A DNA stretch of 64,000 bases from Xanthomonas sp. Leaf148. Lineage in GTDB: Bacteria > Pseudomonadota > Gammaproteobacteria > Xanthomonadales > Xanthomonadaceae. The notes under the pieces were generated by a model. The model ran no database searches. It was not told where the DNA came from and saw only the letters and a list, made by a program, of their open reading frames with translations. The stretch covers positions 496,001 through 560,000 of the forward strand of contig NZ_LMOP01000001.1 in NCBI RefSeq assembly GCF_001423585.1, written 5' to 3'. Within the stretch, counting starts at the first letter, position 1. Every line of letters starts with the position of its first letter. Below, in pieces: positions 51,509 to 60,121 of this stretch. Both the position numbers and the translations under genes were made by a program.

Positions 51509-52261
51509 TCACCCGCGTGCAAGTTCGCCAATCAGTTCGGGCAACCCGGACGAGGCGGCATCCACGTTGGCCAACACCTCGGCCATGGTGATTTCCTGCG
51601 CGTCGCCGCAACCGGCCGCCCAGTTCGCCACGATCGCCAAACACGCATATTCCAGGCCTTTTTCGCGCGCAAGCCCGGCTTCGGGCATGCCGGTCATACC
51701 GACCAGATCGCAGCCGTCGCGACGCATGCGGGCGATCTCTGCAATCGTTTCCAAACGCGGCCCTTGCGTCGCGCCGTAGCACCCGCCGGCCACCATCGTG
51801 ACGCCGGTCACCTTGGCCGCAGCGATGACCTTGCTGCGAAACATTGGCGAATACGGATGACCGAAATCCACGTGCTGCACCTCGCTACCCGGCTCTTCGC
51901 AGAAGGTGGACACGCGCCCCCAGGTGTAATCGATCAGCTGATCGGGGCATGCCAGCACGCGCGGGCCGAACTGGTCGGTGATGCCACCGACCGTGTTGAG
52001 CGCAAGCACGCGCGAGGCGCCAATTTGCTGCAACGCAGCGATATTTGCGCGGTAATTGACCTTGTGCGGCGGCAGCGAATGGCCTTCGCCATGCCGGGCC
52101 AGGAACGCCACCCGATGGCCGAGCAGCATGCCGACGCGGATCGGCCCCGACGGCGCGCCGTAGGGCGTGTCCAGTTCGTGGGCCTGCACGTCATCGAGCT
52201 GCGCGAGCTTGTAGACACCAGTGCCGCCGATAACGGCCAATGCGATGGAATTGGAAGACAC
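51509..52261 (-). CDS. S-methyl-5'-thioinosine phosphorylase
   Basis: A 250-residue MTA/PNP-type purine nucleoside phosphorylase. The phosphate loop IGGTGVYKL and LARHGEGHSLPPHKVNYRAN are at the N-terminus, with GGCYGATQGPRLET and MTGMPEAGLAREKGLEYACL further on. At the purine-recognition position it has VANWAAG, Asn instead of the Asp typical of adenosine-specific MTA phosphorylase. This favours 6-oxopurine (methylthioinosine), as in the Pseudomonas enzyme. The product hypoxanthine can be salvaged by hpt just upstream. The start is GTG 52261 with AGAGG six bases before. Confidence 0.85.
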   Translation of the reverse strand: MSSNSIALAVIGGTGVYKLAQLDDVQAHELDTPYGAPSGPIRVGMLLGHRVAFLARHGEGHSLPPHKVNYRANIAALQQIGASRVLALNTVGGITDQFGPRVLACPDQLIDYTWGRVSTFCEEPGSEVQHVDFGHPYSPMFRSKVIAAAKVTGVTMVAGGCYGATQGPRLETIAEIARMRRDGCDLVGMTGMPEAGLAREKGLEYACLAIVANWAAGCGDAQEITMAEVLANVDAASSGLPELIGELARG

Positions 52262-52490
52262 AACCGACCTCTGCAACGTAACGGACGTGGAAGCGCGCAA
52301 GCGCGCACGAGTGCCCGCGCAGTGGCGGGCCAGTGATTCAAAAGCGACCAGTAAAGCGTAGCGAGCGATCGTCCGGCGGCGATGGGCGCCAAGCAACACC
52401 GGGAGACATAAAGCCGTGCACGCCGATGGCGCGCAGCGGCCGCGTCCGCCTGGCGGCTACGCCGCCGCGTTGCTGATCACCGCGCGCGCT
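52262..52490. other. spacer between hpt and the phosphorylase gene
   Basis: About 229 bp containing repeat copy D. No gene. Whether the phosphorylase gene is co-transcribed with nagZ-hpt across this gap is uncertain. Confidence 0.4.
52346..52420 (+). repeat. dispersed intergenic repeat, copy D
   Basis: AAGCGTAGCGAGCGATCGTC, GGCGGCGATGGGCGCC and AACACCGGGAG align with copy A. The left end is well conserved, the right end degraded. It shares the AAAGCGTA extension with copy C. Confidence 0.55.
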
Positions 52491-53045
52491 TTACTGCTTC
52501 ATCGCATAAATGGCGGGAATACCGCGCAGCTGTTCGTTGACGTCCATGCCGAAGCCGAACACATAGCGGTCGGCCACTTCGACGCCCACGTAATCGGCGG
52601 TGACGCCCGGCACGCAGCGGTCGTGACGCTTGACGGTCAACACTGCCACGCGCACGTCGGTGGCGCCCTGCTCCAGGCACCACTGGCGCACGCCCTGCAG
52701 CGTGTAGCCCTCATCCAGAATGTCGTCGACCAGGATCACCCGGCGGCCGAACAGTGCGGTAGCCGGGCGGTGCTTCCAGACCAGCTCGCCGCCGACGGTT
52801 TCGCCACGGTAGCGGGTGGCATGCAGGTAATCGAACTGCAGATCCTGCCCACGTGCGCCCAACTCCAGCGCCAACTGGCCGGAGAACGGCAGCGCGCCGT
52901 GCATGATGGTGAGATACACCGGCACTTCGCCGGCATAGTCGCGCGCGATGGCATCGGCAATGGTGCCGACGGCGGCATCGATGGCCGGGCGGTCGACCAG
53001 CAGATCGGCTTGGGCCAGGGCCTGGGAAATGGTGAGCGTGGACAT
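52491..53045 (-). CDS. hpt: hypoxanthine-guanine phosphoribosyltransferase
   Basis: A 184-residue purine phosphoribosyltransferase. The PRPP-binding motif is VILVDDILDEGYTL at about residues 103-116. LTIMHGALPFSGQLALEL and FDYLHATRYRGETVGG provide the other loops. It converts hypoxanthine or guanine plus PRPP to IMP or GMP. ATG 53045 overlaps the nagZ stop by one base (TGATG), so it is co-translated with nagZ. The methylthioinosine phosphorylase downstream would supply its substrate. Confidence 0.9.
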   Translation of the reverse strand: MSTLTISQALAQADLLVDRPAIDAAVGTIADAIARDYAGEVPVYLTIMHGALPFSGQLALELGARGQDLQFDYLHATRYRGETVGGELVWKHRPATALFGRRVILVDDILDEGYTLQGVRQWCLEQGATDVRVAVLTVKRHDRCVPGVTADYVGVEVADRYVFGFGMDVNEQLRGIPAIYAMKQ

Positions 53046-54046
53046 CAGGCAATTGATCCGAAAGGGGCGGAAGGAGTGTTGAAAGAGGCATCGGTGCCGG
53101 CAAGCAGGCCGTCCCAGCCGAGCGCGCCGCGACCGATCAAGCCGATCAGCGCTGCGGTATTGAGGCTGCGGCCTTGCACGGCCTGCAGCGATTCGTCGAC
53201 CAGTTCCGGATGGCAGACCAGCACCACGTCGCAGCCGGCATCCAGGTGCGCATGCACCCGGCCCGCCACGCCGCCGGCGCTGAACGAGGCGGCCATGCCG
53301 ATGTCGTCGGAAAACACCACGCCGCGGAAGCCCATCTGGCCGCGCAGGATCTGCTCGATCCAGCACCGCGAATAACCGGCCGGTTCCGGCGCGACCTGCG
53401 GGTAAACCACGTGCGCCATCATCACTGCGTCGGCACCGGCCTCGATGCCGGCCACGAATGGCAGCAGATCGTCGGCCTGCAATTGCTCCAGCGAACGCGG
53501 GTCGCTGGCGTGATCCACATGGGTGTCTTCGAGCACCGTGCCGTGGCCGGGGAAATGCTTGAGCGTGGCGGCCATGCCGGCACCGTGCAGCGCCTGCACA
53601 TAGGCGCGGGTGAAGGTGGCCACGATCCGCGGGTCGTCGCTGAAGGCGCGATCGCCGATGGCGCGGTTGCCGCGGCCCAGGTCCACCACCGGCGCAAAGC
53701 TCAGGTCCACGCCGCTGGCGCGCACTTCAGTGGCCATCAGCTGCGCGTGCGCGCGCGCTGCGGCGAGCGCGCCTTGCGGATCCTGCAGATACTGCGTACC
53801 GAAGCTTTGCAACGGCGCCAGCGCGCTGAAGCCGTCGCGAAACCGCTGCACGCGGCCGCCTTCCTGATCCACGCACAGCAACACCGGGCGCGGCGCGGCA
53901 GCGCGGATGGATGCCGACAGCTCGGCCACCTGGGTGCGCGAGGCGAAGTTGCGCTTGAACAGCACCACGCCGGCAACGGCATCGTGCTGCAGCCAGTCGC
54001 GTTCCTGTGCGCTGAGTTCGGTACCGGCAACGCCGATCAGAAGCAT
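53045..54046 (-). CDS. nagZ: beta-N-acetylhexosaminidase NagZ
   Basis: A 333-residue glycoside hydrolase family 3 cytosolic enzyme. It removes N-acetylglucosamine from anhydro-muropeptides during cell-wall recycling and so can control beta-lactamase induction. Diagnostic segments are CVDQEGGRVQRFRDGFSALA, SFAPVVDLGRGNRAIGDR and the catalytic loop TLKHFPGHGTVLEDTHVDHA, with Asp then His; the nucleophile Asp lies in GVVFSDDIGMAA. The size is that of single-domain NagZ. It is first gene of the nagZ-hpt pair. Confidence 0.94.
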   Translation of the reverse strand: MLLIGVAGTELSAQERDWLQHDAVAGVVLFKRNFASRTQVAELSASIRAAAPRPVLLCVDQEGGRVQRFRDGFSALAPLQSFGTQYLQDPQGALAAARAHAQLMATEVRASGVDLSFAPVVDLGRGNRAIGDRAFSDDPRIVATFTRAYVQALHGAGMAATLKHFPGHGTVLEDTHVDHASDPRSLEQLQADDLLPFVAGIEAGADAVMMAHVVYPQVAPEPAGYSRCWIEQILRGQMGFRGVVFSDDIGMAASFSAGGVAGRVHAHLDAGCDVVLVCHPELVDESLQAVQGRSLNTAALIGLIGRGALGWDGLLAGTDASFNTPSAPFGSIA

Positions 54047-54419
54047 GTTGGGGGACTCCCGGGCCAGGCGCCACGAGGGCGCAGCGCGGCATTGTCGCAG
54101 ATGCGCGTTGCAGCGTCAGATCGCGCATTCAGGCGGGGCTGACGTCCACTGACCGAAGCGCCTTGCGGCCAGCCGTTGCGGCGCCCGCGCATCGATACCG
54201 ACAACCACGTGATCGCCTTTGAGCTCGCGTCCCTGCGCTGGCAGCACCGGTGCCGTCATTCGCACCGCGAACGCAACAGCCTGCTTCCCCGGGCAGACAC
54301 CATGGCTGTACTGCCCGGCTCGCCACCGGCGTGAGGCGTGCGGCGGTCTGCAGTAGGACGCATGCGGCCGGTTCACGACCGCGCTGGCCGTCCAGCAGAC
54401 GACTTCGGTCTTCGCCGCC
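54047..54419. other. intergenic region without recognisable gene
   Basis: About 373 bp upstream of nagZ and downstream of the photolyase gene. A 47-codon minus-strand frame at 54116-54259 lacks a ribosome-binding site and I do not accept it. No repeat or strong hairpin is seen. Confidence 0.45.
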
Positions 54420-55991
54420 TCAGAGACGGTCCAGATTCGCCCGCCAGTGTGCGGCCTGGATCTGGATGCCTTCCAGCACCTCGGGTGCCATGCCATCGAG
54501 CTGCCGATACGGCATCGCCAGGCGTTCGTTCGTGCCTAGCAGCGGACGCTGCCGCGCAAGGAAATCCCAGTACAGCGCGTTATACGGGCAGGCCCGCGCA
54601 CCGATGCGCGCCTTGCGCTGATAGCGGCAGCCGCTGCAGTAATCGCTCATGCGATCGATATAGGCCGCACCACTGATATACGGCTTGCTGCCGAGCAGGC
54701 CACCGTCGGCAAACTGACTCATGCCCACCGTGTTGGGCAACTCCACCCACTCGAACGCATCGATGTAGACACCCAGATACCAGCGATGCAGCGCCTGCGG
54801 GTCCAGCCCCGCCAGCAGCGCAAAATTGCCGATCACCATCAGCCGCTGGATATGGTGCGCATGCGCATTGGCCAGCGAGTTACCGACGGCATCGGCCAGG
54901 CACCGCATGCCGATCTGCCCGTCCCAGAACCACTGCGGCAGCGGCGCATGCTGATCGAGCTGATTGGACTGCGCATAGCCGGGCATCTGCGACCAATACA
55001 CGCCGCGCACATATTCGCGCCAGCCCAGGATCTGCCGGATAAAACCTTCCACCGAGGCCAGCGGCGCGTGTCCTTGCCGCCACGCCGTTTCGGCACGCGC
55101 AATCACTTCGGCCGGGTGCAGCATCTTGACGTTGAGCGCGAACGACAGCAGCGAATGGAATAGCCGCGGGCTGCGCGTGCTCATCGCATCTTCGTAGCGG
55201 CCAAAATTCGGCAACGCAGTGGCGATGAAGGCATCCAGATGTTGCAAGGCTTCATCGCGGTCCAGCGGCCATGGCAGCGCCTGCGCATTCGGCATACCGA
55301 AACTGCGCACGCCGGCAGCTTCGATGCATTGCCACAACGCGCCATGGTCGTGCGCGGCACGCCACTCCTGCGGCGCTGGCGGATCGCCGGGCCACGGCGC
55401 GCGATTGTCGTGATCGAAGTTCCAACGCCCACCTTCCGGTTGGCCGGAGGCATCGAGCAGGATGCGATGGCGCGTGCGCATCCGTCGATAAAAGACCTCC
55501 ATGCGCCACTGACTTCCGGCGCGGAAACACGCCGCCACCTCATCGCGTTCGGTCAGGAAATGCTCGCTATCGACCATGCGCGTGGCAAATGCACAGCCCG
55601 CGCTCCAGTGGCGCAGCGCCTCATCCAGCCGCCATTCGTCCGGCGCCTGATACTGCAGATGCTCGGCGCGGTAATGCGCCATCAAGGCTTCAAGATTGGC
55701 CGGAATGGATTGCCGATTACTGGGGGCATCGATCGCGACATAGCGCACGCGGTGCCCGTGCTGCCGCAAGCGCGCGGCAAACGCGCGCATTGCCGCAAAG
55801 ATCGCCAGGATCTTCTGCGCGTGATGCAGCACGTAATCGGTTTCCTCCCGCACCTCCATCAGCACGTAGACCACGCCGGGGTCGTGCGTCGCAAACCAGC
55901 TGTGCTGCGGGTTGAGCTGATCGCCCAGGATCAGGCGTAGCGTGTGTGCAGGCGTTTGTGAAGCGCTGGTGGTCGTATCGGGGTCACGCAT
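54420..55991 (-). CDS. iron-sulfur (6-4) photolyase / cryptochrome, FeS-BCP family
   Basis: A 523-residue member of the FeS-BCP photolyase family (PhrB/CryB type), which repairs (6-4) photoproducts using light. The N-terminal antenna domain begins LRLILGDQLNPQHSWF. The C-terminal FAD domain includes WREYVRGVYWSQMPG and YIDAFEWVELPNTVGMSQFA. Four cysteines at 364, 452, 455 and 468 (GMRCLAD, YCSGCRY, ARACPYN) have the same spacing (88, 3, 13) as the [4Fe-4S] ligands of Agrobacterium PhrB. ATG 55991 is preferred; GTG 56006 would add five residues. Confidence 0.92.
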   Translation of the reverse strand: MRDPDTTTSASQTPAHTLRLILGDQLNPQHSWFATHDPGVVYVLMEVREETDYVLHHAQKILAIFAAMRAFAARLRQHGHRVRYVAIDAPSNRQSIPANLEALMAHYRAEHLQYQAPDEWRLDEALRHWSAGCAFATRMVDSEHFLTERDEVAACFRAGSQWRMEVFYRRMRTRHRILLDASGQPEGGRWNFDHDNRAPWPGDPPAPQEWRAAHDHGALWQCIEAAGVRSFGMPNAQALPWPLDRDEALQHLDAFIATALPNFGRYEDAMSTRSPRLFHSLLSFALNVKMLHPAEVIARAETAWRQGHAPLASVEGFIRQILGWREYVRGVYWSQMPGYAQSNQLDQHAPLPQWFWDGQIGMRCLADAVGNSLANAHAHHIQRLMVIGNFALLAGLDPQALHRWYLGVYIDAFEWVELPNTVGMSQFADGGLLGSKPYISGAAYIDRMSDYCSGCRYQRKARIGARACPYNALYWDFLARQRPLLGTNERLAMPYRQLDGMAPEVLEGIQIQAAHWRANLDRL

Positions 55992-56161
55992 TGGTGCTGA
56001 GCTCACGCATGCAGACAGGGCGCGCTTGCATCAGTCAGGCGCTCGGGCAGGCATTCGGCAGCGCTGCGCACGGCATCTGTGCATCTGCGCTGTCTGCAAG
56101 GCAAAAGCCGCTCTGCCATTGGGCGACATTAAGGCTCAAACACCACGACTGCACCACCGGC

Positions 56162-57196
56162 TTATGCATCTGCATGGTGCGTGACACCGTCGGCACACAC
56201 CCGCTGCGCCAAGGCGGTTCCGCTTTGCCACGCGCCCTCGACCTTGCCGCCCGCCAGCCAATCGCCGCACAGGCCAAGGCCAAGCGGCGCATCCCAGACA
56301 CAGCCGATCTGCAACGGCGGGTCGGTGCTGGCCACCTCCCACCGATAGGCGTCGCAGGCCTGCGGCGGCGGCAGGCCGAGCGCGGCCAATTCTGGCAGTA
56401 GCGTGGCGATGACATCCTCTGGCCTGGCATCGAAATGCAGCTGGCTCCAGTCGGCGGTGGCATGCAGCAGCCAGGTCTCGGCGCCGTGCCGTGCCGGTTT
56501 GCTGGCGTCGCGCGCCACCCAGCGCACTGGTCCTGCATTGACGAACAACGCGTCATAGCCAGGATCGATGCACGCATCGAACCGTAACACCACCGCCCAG
56601 GCCGGCTGCATGTTTGCATCGCGTGCGATGGTCGCAAGCGCAGGCGCGTTCTCTGCCAACAGCGCGGCCGCATCCGGCGCAGCAAGCGCGAGCAACACCG
56701 TATCGACCACATGCAGCGCGGGCACGCCGTGCACGCCCAACGCCCAGCCCTGGCCACTGCGTTGCAAGCTGCGGACAGACGCCTGCAACCGAACATCCAG
56801 CCCTGCCGCCAGCGCACGCGCGGGAGCGGCCATCCCCGGCACTCCGACAAAACGCGTCAGCGCGGTGTGCGAAGCGCGCATTGCACGTCCATCCCAGCTT
56901 GCGATGCGCGCAGGCCAACGCGCCGCGACGCCGGCGGCGACCCAGCTGTTCACCACTGCGGCAAAATCCGGATCGCGTGCGGTGAAATACTGCGCGCCCA
57001 CATCGCACTGCCAGCCGGCGCCCATGCGAGCACGCATGCGCCCACCAACCGCATCGCTCTGCTCGTACACCGTCACTACCGCGCCGGCCGCCTGCAGCGT
57101 TTTGGCACACGCGAGCCCGGCCAGGCCGGCGCCGATCACCGCAACCGTTCGCGGGCGGTGTGGCTGCATCGCCCGGTCAGTCGCCGGCACGGGCAT
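56162..57196 (-). CDS. renalase-like FAD-dependent oxidoreductase
   Basis: A 344-residue flavoprotein of the NAD(P)/FAD amine-oxidase group resembling renalase. The FAD fold is VAVIGAGLAGLACAKTLQAA (residues 18-37), with YEQSDAVGGRMRAR and GAQYFTARDPDFAAVV following. The FAD-binding end is LGLCGDWLAGGKVEGAWQSG. Bacterial renalases oxidise mis-reduced NAD(P)H isomers. It lies between the photolyase and a DsbA-like gene on the same strand, 170 bases upstream of the photolyase, and may be co-expressed. ATG 57196 lies 15 bases after the preceding stop. Confidence 0.85.
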   Translation of the reverse strand: MPVPATDRAMQPHRPRTVAVIGAGLAGLACAKTLQAAGAVVTVYEQSDAVGGRMRARMGAGWQCDVGAQYFTARDPDFAAVVNSWVAAGVAARWPARIASWDGRAMRASHTALTRFVGVPGMAAPARALAAGLDVRLQASVRSLQRSGQGWALGVHGVPALHVVDTVLLALAAPDAAALLAENAPALATIARDANMQPAWAVVLRFDACIDPGYDALFVNAGPVRWVARDASKPARHGAETWLLHATADWSQLHFDARPEDVIATLLPELAALGLPPPQACDAYRWEVASTDPPLQIGCVWDAPLGLGLCGDWLAGGKVEGAWQSGTALAQRVCADGVTHHADA

Positions 57197-57211
57197 GACG
57201 CAGGCGATCTG

Positions 57212-57895
57212 TCACACCGCACATCCATCGGGCCCGCACGCATCGGCGCCGCCAATCGGCACCGATTCGGCCGCCAATTGCAGCAGCGCCTGCGCAAACG
57301 TCTCCGACGGCTGCGCGCCCTGGATCAGGCTACGCCCGTCGATCACGAAGCTGGGCACTGCACGGATGCCCAGCGCGCTGGCCTGTGCCAACTGTGCCTG
57401 TACCTCCACAATGCCTTCGTCGGAGTCGAGCATCGCCTGCACGCGCGAGGCTGCAAGCCCGCCGGCCTCACCCGCACGCAGCAGCGTGTCGGTGGCAGCC
57501 ACGTTCTGGCCTTGCGCAAAATGCGCATGAAACAAGGCTTCCATCACCGCACCGACATCGCCCTCGTGCGTGGCCAGCCAGAGCAAGCGATGCGCCCGCA
57601 ACGTGCTGACCTGTACCTGGCCACGCCCGAAGTCGAATGGCAGGCCTTCCGCGCGTGCGGTGTCCTGGGTCTGCGCAAGCATCTGATCCACGCGCGCCGC
57701 ACCGCCGAACTTGCGCGCCAACGCATCGCGCAATGGCACCGGTTCGGCACCGGCATCCGGGTCGAGCTCGAACGCGTGGTAATGGATGTCCAATGCCGGC
57801 AGCTGCGCCCCTAGCGCAGCGACCGCCTGTTCAAAACGGCGCTTGCCGATCCAGCACCAGGGGCAGACCACGTCGGACCAGATGTCGATGCGCAT
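57212..57895 (-). CDS. DsbA-family oxidoreductase, FrnE-like
   Basis: A 227-residue cytosolic thioredoxin-fold protein. The active site is CPWC (Cys11 and Cys14 in DVVCPWCWIGKRRFEQ), followed by the all-helical insertion (ARAEGLPFDFGRGQVQVSTL) and the cis-Pro strand GIRAVPSFVIDGR. No signal peptide is present, as in FrnE and 2-hydroxychromene isomerase-like proteins. The short Cys-containing tail CGPDGCAV is notable. It probably acts in thiol redox or oxidative stress defence. Confidence 0.9.
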   Translation of the reverse strand: MRIDIWSDVVCPWCWIGKRRFEQAVAALGAQLPALDIHYHAFELDPDAGAEPVPLRDALARKFGGAARVDQMLAQTQDTARAEGLPFDFGRGQVQVSTLRAHRLLWLATHEGDVGAVMEALFHAHFAQGQNVAATDTLLRAGEAGGLAASRVQAMLDSDEGIVEVQAQLAQASALGIRAVPSFVIDGRSLIQGAQPSETFAQALLQLAAESVPIGGADACGPDGCAV

Positions 57896-58056
57896 GAGCG
57901 GGGATTCGTCGGTGGGGATTTTAGGATTCGCAAAGCATAAGCCCAATACCGAGACAGGGATTGGAGAATCGTGATTGGTGATGCGCAAGGCATCGCCCAG
58001 GGCCGACGCATGCGCCTTGGCTTCTACGAATCCCGAATGCCCAATCCCGAGTCCCG
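57896..58056. repeat. GGGATTC-type heptamer repeats (degenerate array)
   Basis: Scattered heptamers GGGATTC, GGATTCG and GGGATTG at 57899-57965 face an inverted run at 58026-58056 (CGAATCCCGAATGCCCAATC then CCGAGTCCC). The inverted part encodes the last residues of the CYTH protein. Confidence 0.65.
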
Positions 58057-58548
58057 GCTCTCCACCCACTGCGAGAACGGATGGGAGGCCAGTGCCAGGT
58101 TGTAATAGCGCACGTCGTCGGTGACTTCCGCACCGATCCATTGCGGCTTGGCGAACGCCTCGTCAGCACTGCCAAGCTCGATCTCGGCCACCACCAACCC
58201 TGCGTTATCGCCCAGGAATTCATCCACTTCCCACACATGCCCCTGGTACTCGACCAGATGCCGGCGCTTGTCGATCAAGCCGCCCACGCACAACGCCAGC
58301 AGCGCGCGCGCATCGGCGAGGGAGATCGGGTACTCGAATTCCTGACGGGTATGCCCGACCTCGCGCGACTTCAGATTGAGAAACGCACTTTCGCCCTGGA
58401 TGCGCACGCGCACCGACGCGTTCTGCGCGCCACTGCGCAACGACGCCTGATCGTTGATGTACCCCTGCGCCATCGGGATCACCGCATGCGCAGCGCTACG
58501 CCAGCCGTCGCCGGTGACAAGAAACTTGCGTTCGATTTCTGTAGGCAT
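58024..58548 (-). CDS. CYTH-domain protein (inorganic triphosphatase-like)
   Basis: A 174-residue CYTH protein. The ExExK motif is EIERK (Glu4, Glu6, Lys8), followed by basic residues in SVRVRIQGE and FLNLKSREVGHTRQEFEY, and acidic metal ligands in WEVDEFLGDNAGLVVAEIEL. The length fits a single-domain triphosphatase (NeuTTM/ygiF-like) rather than a full adenylate cyclase. The last dozen residues (ESRDSGLGIRDS) are encoded by the heptamer repeat, so the original stop was probably replaced by repeat invasion. Confidence 0.9.
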   Translation of the reverse strand: MPTEIERKFLVTGDGWRSAAHAVIPMAQGYINDQASLRSGAQNASVRVRIQGESAFLNLKSREVGHTRQEFEYPISLADARALLALCVGGLIDKRRHLVEYQGHVWEVDEFLGDNAGLVVAEIELGSADEAFAKPQWIGAEVTDDVRYYNLALASHPFSQWVESRDSGLGIRDS

Positions 58549-58550
58549 GG

Positions 58551-58634
58551 GAATCGGGAATCGGGAATCGGGAATCGCAACAGCATACGGCGAACCGCCT
58601 TCACCATTCCCGATTCCCTATTCACCATTCACCG
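58551..58634. repeat. (GGGAATC)n heptamer array with inverted partner
   Basis: About four tandem GGGAATC units at 58556-58584 are followed at 58606-58620 by the inverted ATTCCCGATTCCC. The two can form a stem of about 13 bp between the cyth start and the rlmD stop, and may act as a terminator-like or processing structure for the rlmD transcript. Confidence 0.8.
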
Positions 58635-59963
58635 CCGTTCAAACACCGCAATGCTTTCCACATGCGCGGTGTGCGGGAACATATCCATCGCACCGGCTGA
58701 CACCAGCGTAAAGCGCTGCTCGTTGACCAGGTAGCCGGCGTCGCGCGCCAGCGAACCCGGGTGGCAACTGACATACACGATGCGCTCGAATTTCTTCAGC
58801 GGCAGTTGCTGCAGCACTTCCAATGCGCCCGAACGCGGTGGGTCCAGCAGCAGCTTGTCGAAGCCCTGCCGCATCCAGGGCGTATTGCGCTGATCCTGGG
58901 TCAGATCGGCTGCATAAAACTGCGCGTTGTCCAGGCCATTGCGTTGCGCGTTTTCCTTGGCGCGCGCCACCAAGCCGGCATCGCCTTCCACGCCGACCAC
59001 CTCGCGCACCGTTCTTGCCAGCGGCAGGGTGAAATTGCCCAACCCGCAAAACAGATCCAGCACGCGGTCATCGGGTTTGGCATCGAGCAGCGCCAGCGCG
59101 TGCGCAATCATCTTCTGGTTGAGCGAGGCATTGACCTGGATGAAGTCCAGCGGCCGGAACGCCAGCTCGACGTCCCATTGGGGCAGGCGGAACGACAGCG
59201 GCACGTCCTGCGGCCACAACGGATGCACGCTGTCCACGCCGCCGGGCTGCAAGAAGATCGCAAACCCGTGGGTCTGCGCAAATTCCACCCAGGCCTGCCG
59301 ATCGCGCTCGCTAAGCGGCTGCATGTGGCGGATGGTCAACGCCACCGCATCGTCGCCGGCGATGAACTCGATCTGCGGGATGTCGCGCTTGCCATCCATG
59401 TTTTCGATCAGAGCCGCCAGCAGCGGGATCTTTTCGCCGATCTGCGGAATCACCGTGTAGCAGACCGACAGGTCGGCCACGAAGCGCGGGTCAAGTTCGC
59501 GAAAACCGACCAGGGTCTTGTCCTTTTTCTCCACCCGCCGCACCGAGAAGCGACCTTTACGCCGATAGCCCCAGGTGTCGCCGACCAGCGCCGGCAGCAC
59601 CGTCTGCGGGCTGACGTGGCCGATGCGCTCCAGGTTGTCCATCAGCACGCGCTGCTTGGCCACGATCTGCTGCGACTCCTCCAGATGCTGCAACACGCAC
59701 CCGGCGCACACGCCGAAATGCGTGCAGCGCGGGGTGACCCGCTGCGGCGAAGCCTCCAGCACGTCCACCGTCTTGGCTTCATCAAAATGGCGGCTGCGCG
59801 CGGTGGGCTCGGCACGCACCAGTTCACCGGGCAAGGCGCCACTGATGAAGGTGACCTTGCCGCCCTCGCCGTCGCGGCGCGCCACTCCGCGGCCGTCATG
59901 GCTCAGGTCGGTGATCGCGGTCTGGAAGGGGGTACGGTCGAAACGGTTTCGGGTTCTGGCCAC
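58629..59963 (-). CDS. rlmD: 23S rRNA (uracil-1939-C5)-methyltransferase RlmD
   Basis: A 444-residue SAM-dependent RNA m5U methyltransferase. An N-terminal TRAM domain (FQTAITDLSHDGRGVARRDG) precedes the iron-sulfur cysteines (RCTHFGVCAGCVLQHL). The catalytic domain has DFIQVNASLNQKMI, the SAM motif VLDLFCGLGNFTLPLA, LLLDPPRSGALEVL and the nucleophile Cys in VYVSCHPGSLARDAGYL. It makes m5U1939 in 23S rRNA. The GTG at 59963 (VARTRNRFDR) gives the usual length; upstream extension in frame lacks conserved sequence. Confidence 0.93.
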   Translation of the reverse strand: MARTRNRFDRTPFQTAITDLSHDGRGVARRDGEGGKVTFISGALPGELVRAEPTARSRHFDEAKTVDVLEASPQRVTPRCTHFGVCAGCVLQHLEESQQIVAKQRVLMDNLERIGHVSPQTVLPALVGDTWGYRRKGRFSVRRVEKKDKTLVGFRELDPRFVADLSVCYTVIPQIGEKIPLLAALIENMDGKRDIPQIEFIAGDDAVALTIRHMQPLSERDRQAWVEFAQTHGFAIFLQPGGVDSVHPLWPQDVPLSFRLPQWDVELAFRPLDFIQVNASLNQKMIAHALALLDAKPDDRVLDLFCGLGNFTLPLARTVREVVGVEGDAGLVARAKENAQRNGLDNAQFYAADLTQDQRNTPWMRQGFDKLLLDPPRSGALEVLQQLPLKKFERIVYVSCHPGSLARDAGYLVNEQRFTLVSAGAMDMFPHTAHVESIAVFERR

Positions 59964-60121
59964 GTGGCGACAAGCTGCGGGCAAAAAGGGTGCGTATTGT
60001 CGCAGATGCGATCGACCGAGGCCGCCTTGCGTGGCGTGGCAATTGTCGTGCCCCGCAAACACAGGCAAACTTCGCCTGCGCGCGGCAGCTCAGGACGCGG
60101 CATCGCTGACAAGGAGGCAGC

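Noticed and set aside
54116..54259. 47-codon minus-strand frame upstream of nagZ
   Set aside because: No ribosome-binding site, no recognised motif, ordinary composition for chance frames in this DNA.
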